This document shows, piece by piece, positions 62,101 through 64,000 of a stretch of 64,000 nt of DNA. Below the pieces are notes generated by a model that ran no database searches, had not been told where the DNA came from, and saw nothing but the letters and a program-made list of their open reading frames with translations. The stretch is from Streptomyces viridochromogenes. GTDB lineage: Bacteria; Actinomycetota; Actinomycetes; Streptomycetales; Streptomycetaceae. Made by a program: the position numbers and the translations under genes. Positions within the stretch are counted from its first letter, which is position 1; the number at the start of each line of letters is the position of its first letter. The DNA is taken from assembly GCF_001270495.1 (NCBI RefSeq), contig NZ_LGUR01000196.1, positions 186,001-250,000 of the forward strand. The letters are read 5' to 3'.

Positions 62101-62994
62101 TCAGCGCCCGAGTTCGGAGTCGTCCTCCCCCGCCTCCAGCAGGCCCGCGGCCGCGCCGATGATCCGGGGATCGGGGGCGCCGACGACCTCCTCGTCCTTG
62201 TCGGAGTAGTCGAAGCGGGCCAGCACGCTGCGCATCGCCTCGACGCGGGCCCGCTTCTTGTCGTTGCTCTTCACCACCGTCCAGGGCGCGTGCTCGGTGT
62301 CCGTCTCGCGGAACATGGCGACCTTGGCGGCGGTGTAGTCCTCCCAGCGGTCCAGCGACGCCAGGTCCATGGGGCTGAGCTTCCACTGCCGTACGGGGTC
62401 GACCTGACGGATCGTGAACCGGGTGCGCTGCTCGCCCCGGGACACCGAGAACCAGAACTTGACCAGGTCGACGCCGTCGTCCACCAGCATCCGCTCGAAG
62501 GCCGGGGCCTGCCGCATGAAGCGCCGGTACTCGTCGTCGGTGCAGAAGCCCATCACGCGCTCCACGCCGGCCCGGTTGTACCAGGACCGGTCGAACAGCA
62601 CGATCTCGCCGGCGGTCGGCAGATGCTCGACGTACCGCTGGAAGTACCACTGCCCGCGCTCGCGCTCGGTCGGCTTCTCCAGCGCCACCACCCGGGCGCC
62701 GCGCGGGTTGAGGTGCTCGGTGAACCGCTTGATCGTGCCGCCCTTGCCGGCCGCGTCCCGCCCCTCGAAGACGACGACGAGCCGGCGGCCGGTCTCCTTG
62801 ATCCAGCTCTGCAGCTTCAGCAGCTCGATCTGCTGGAGCCGCTTGTGCCACTCGTACTCCGGGCGCTCCATGCGCTGCTCGTACGGGTAGTTCTCCCGCC
62901 AGGTGTCCACGGGGCTGCCGTCCGGCCGGATCAGTACGGGGTCGTCCTGGTCGGTGTAGTCGACGCGCAGCCCTGACAGCAGTTCGGTGTCCAT
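62101..62994 (-). CDS. ppk2: polyphosphate kinase 2 (PPK2)
   Basis: This 297-residue protein has the PPK2 Walker A GRDAAGKGG (78-86), lid region RFTEHLNPRGARVVALEKPT and Walker B FDRSWYNR with Asp135. It transfers phosphate between polyphosphate and nucleoside (di)phosphates (class I or II by length). Such enzymes link phosphate storage to GTP/ATP supply. It is not in an obvious operon. ATG 62994. Confidence 0.92.
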   Translation of the reverse strand: MDTELLSGLRVDYTDQDDPVLIRPDGSPVDTWRENYPYEQRMERPEYEWHKRLQQIELLKLQSWIKETGRRLVVVFEGRDAAGKGGTIKRFTEHLNPRGARVVALEKPTERERGQWYFQRYVEHLPTAGEIVLFDRSWYNRAGVERVMGFCTDDEYRRFMRQAPAFERMLVDDGVDLVKFWFSVSRGEQRTRFTIRQVDPVRQWKLSPMDLASLDRWEDYTAAKVAMFRETDTEHAPWTVVKSNDKKRARVEAMRSVLARFDYSDKDEEVVGAPDPRIIGAAAGLLEAGEDDSELGR

Positions 62995-63127
62995 ACCTAC
63001 GCATGGAAGCGAGCGCTTTCATACGCGCGGCGAACCCCAGGCAAAGATCACGTAATGCGTGCCGTCCGGCCCGCTGTCGGTCTCAGTCGGCTCGCCCCCG
63101 CTGTCGCCGGTCACTGTTCCGACGAGA

Positions 63128-63592
63128 TCACCGTGCCGCGGCCTCGACGAGCCGGGCGAGGTTGGCCAGCGCCATACGCGTGCCCGTCTCGTTGTCCGCG
63201 GCGGGCACGATGTCGGGGATCCCCTCGTGCACGACCAGCACGTCCGTGCCACCGTCGGATTCGGTGAGAGTCGTGGTCATGGTCATCGTGGAGCGCAGGG
63301 CGGGGTCGTCGGTCTCGAACTCGACCTCCTCGACGACCAGTTCGTCCGGCACGAGCTTCACGAAGTGACCGTGGTAGGTGTCGGTGTGCGCGTCCGACTT
63401 CCCGGTGCCGGTCGGCACGTCGTAGGTGAGCGAGACCCGGAACGCCCCGCCCTCCCGGCCCTCGAACTCGTGCACATGCCCGGTCATCCCGTCCGGCACC
63501 CGCCACTTCTCGACGGCGTCCCCGTCCAGCAGAGCCCGGTAGACGGCCGCGCGTGGGGCGTTCACATGCCAGGAGACCCGCGTCGAGTACAT
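63128..63592 (-). CDS. SRPBCC-family (START-like) protein, ATPase-activator-like
   Basis: This 154-residue protein has STRVSWHVNAPRAAVYRALL, WRVPDGMTGHVHEFEGREGG and VVHEGIPDIVPAADNETGTR, typical of the AHSA1/SRPBCC hydrophobic-ligand-binding fold. It is probably a small ligand carrier or a regulator of unknown partner. ATG 63592 is used; longer readings enter the opposite end of the neighbouring MarR gene. Confidence 0.87.
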   Translation of the reverse strand: MYSTRVSWHVNAPRAAVYRALLDGDAVEKWRVPDGMTGHVHEFEGREGGAFRVSLTYDVPTGTGKSDAHTDTYHGHFVKLVPDELVVEEVEFETDDPALRSTMTMTTTLTESDGGTDVLVVHEGIPDIVPAADNETGTRMALANLARLVEAAAR

Positions 63593-63650
63593 GGCCTCAC
63601 GATAGTGGCGCGGCTCGGGCCCGGCAGCCCGGCGACAGCGAAGGCCCGCG

Positions 63651-64000
63651 TCACCGCTCCCAGTAGGCCAGTGCCCGCATCGCCTCCGCCGTCCGCGTGA
63701 ACCCGTCCTCCCCGAGCAGCGCCCGCGCCTCGGCGTTGAACCGGTCGACCTCCGGCCGCGCGGCATCGAGCGCGGCAGCCCCGTCGCCGGTCAACTCCAG
63801 CACCACGGCCCGGTGTTCCCGTGGATGCGCCCGCTTGGTGACCAGTCCGGCCGCCGTGAGCCTACCGATCAGCCCGGTGACCGCCGACTCGCGCAGCCCC
63901 AGGGTGCGGGCCAGCCGCTGCTGGGTGATGCCGGGCTCGTCGCGCACCGCGAACAGGGCGCCCAGCTGGGCCGTGGTGATCCCCGCGGCGGCCAGCATGC
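63651..64000 (-). CDS. MarR-family regulator, 5' end cut by window edge
   Basis: The visible 116 residues have a MarR core: GITTAQLGALFAVRDEPGIT, QQRLARTLGLRESAVTGLIG, RLTAAGLVTKRAHPREHRAV. The tail ends ALAYWER. The start lies beyond the window edge. It probably shares an operon with the SRPBCC gene, whose ATG lies 58 bases downstream. Confidence 0.85.
   Translation of the reverse strand, partial: MLAAAGITTAQLGALFAVRDEPGITQQRLARTLGLRESAVTGLIGRLTAAGLVTKRAHPREHRAVVLELTGDGAAALDAARPEVDRFNAEARALLGEDGFTRTAEAMRALAYWER

Noticed and set aside
1..64000. tRNA, rRNA, riboswitch or CRISPR features
   Set aside because: None could be supported by reading; no cloverleaf with CCA end, no rRNA core motif and no repeat-spacer array was seen.

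Overview
The window is high-GC actinobacterial DNA and is most likely chromosomal Streptomyces. It has strong G/C bias at third codon positions, frequent GTG starts, GGAGG-type ribosome binding sites, many short convergent or divergent transcription units, and typical Streptomyces families (TerC, AMIN-like secreted protein, luciferase-family protein, PepSY-TM, several MarR/TetR/LacI/LysR regulators). I see no rRNA, tRNA or CRISPR array. Species cannot be fixed from the sequence alone.

The left part (about 1 to 26.3 kb) is a mosaic accessory region. It holds the end of a small secreted-protein gene, an Orn/Lys/Arg-type decarboxylase, and a fragment resembling the C-terminus of a TniQ-type transposition protein. 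Next comes a tightly coupled three-gene operon on the minus strand: caspase-like protease plus STAND NTPase, WD40 propeller protein, and alpha/beta serine hydrolase (3428-8777). This looks like a conflict or programmed-death system with its parts split over three genes. A cluster of ABC exporter, PAP2-like phosphatase, WS/DGAT acyltransferase and two polyprenyl diphosphate synthases follows (9698-15442). It could make and export a prenyl ester lipid, and it is flanked by two copies of a related ~55-bp sequence. From 16 to 19.5 kb there are small membrane or unknown proteins, one apparently frameshifted.

From 20 to 26.3 kb the DNA is decaying. There is a frameshifted, truncated IS110 transposase and a frameshifted IS701-type transposase. 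Three broken genes lie between them: a C4-dicarboxylate transporter, a PucR-type regulator tail and an APH(6)-like kinase. An intact LysR regulator and a tartrate/D-malate-type dehydrogenase sit within this zone.

From 26.5 kb onward the DNA looks like ordinary chromosome-arm content. It includes pirin, a MarR pair, a TPR protein, PepSY-TM, peptide deformylase, a disulfide flavoprotein divergent from a thioredoxin, and a LacI-PobA-aldehyde dehydrogenase operon (4-hydroxybenzaldehyde to protocatechuate). It continues with a TetR/FMN-reductase pair sharing a double operator, LysR, TerC, an HSL-type esterase, PucR and MarR regulators, a CaiB-type CoA-transferase and a lipoprotein. A sugar-utilisation locus at 45.8-49.0 kb has been rearranged by internal deletions into chimeric ORFs (LacI'-'permease and permease'-'GH42), although its paired palindromic operators are intact.

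The right end carries a fructosamine-kinase-like gene and a two-subunit Tat-exported molybdenum hydroxylase. It also has an FAD monooxygenase, a secreted AMIN-like protein and a complete resorcinol/hydroxyquinol pathway (FAD hydroxylase, hydroxyquinol 1,2-dioxygenase, maleylacetate reductase) divergent from an AAA/Fis-type regulator. YceI, a luciferase-family protein, PPK2, an SRPBCC protein and a MarR gene running off the edge complete the window.
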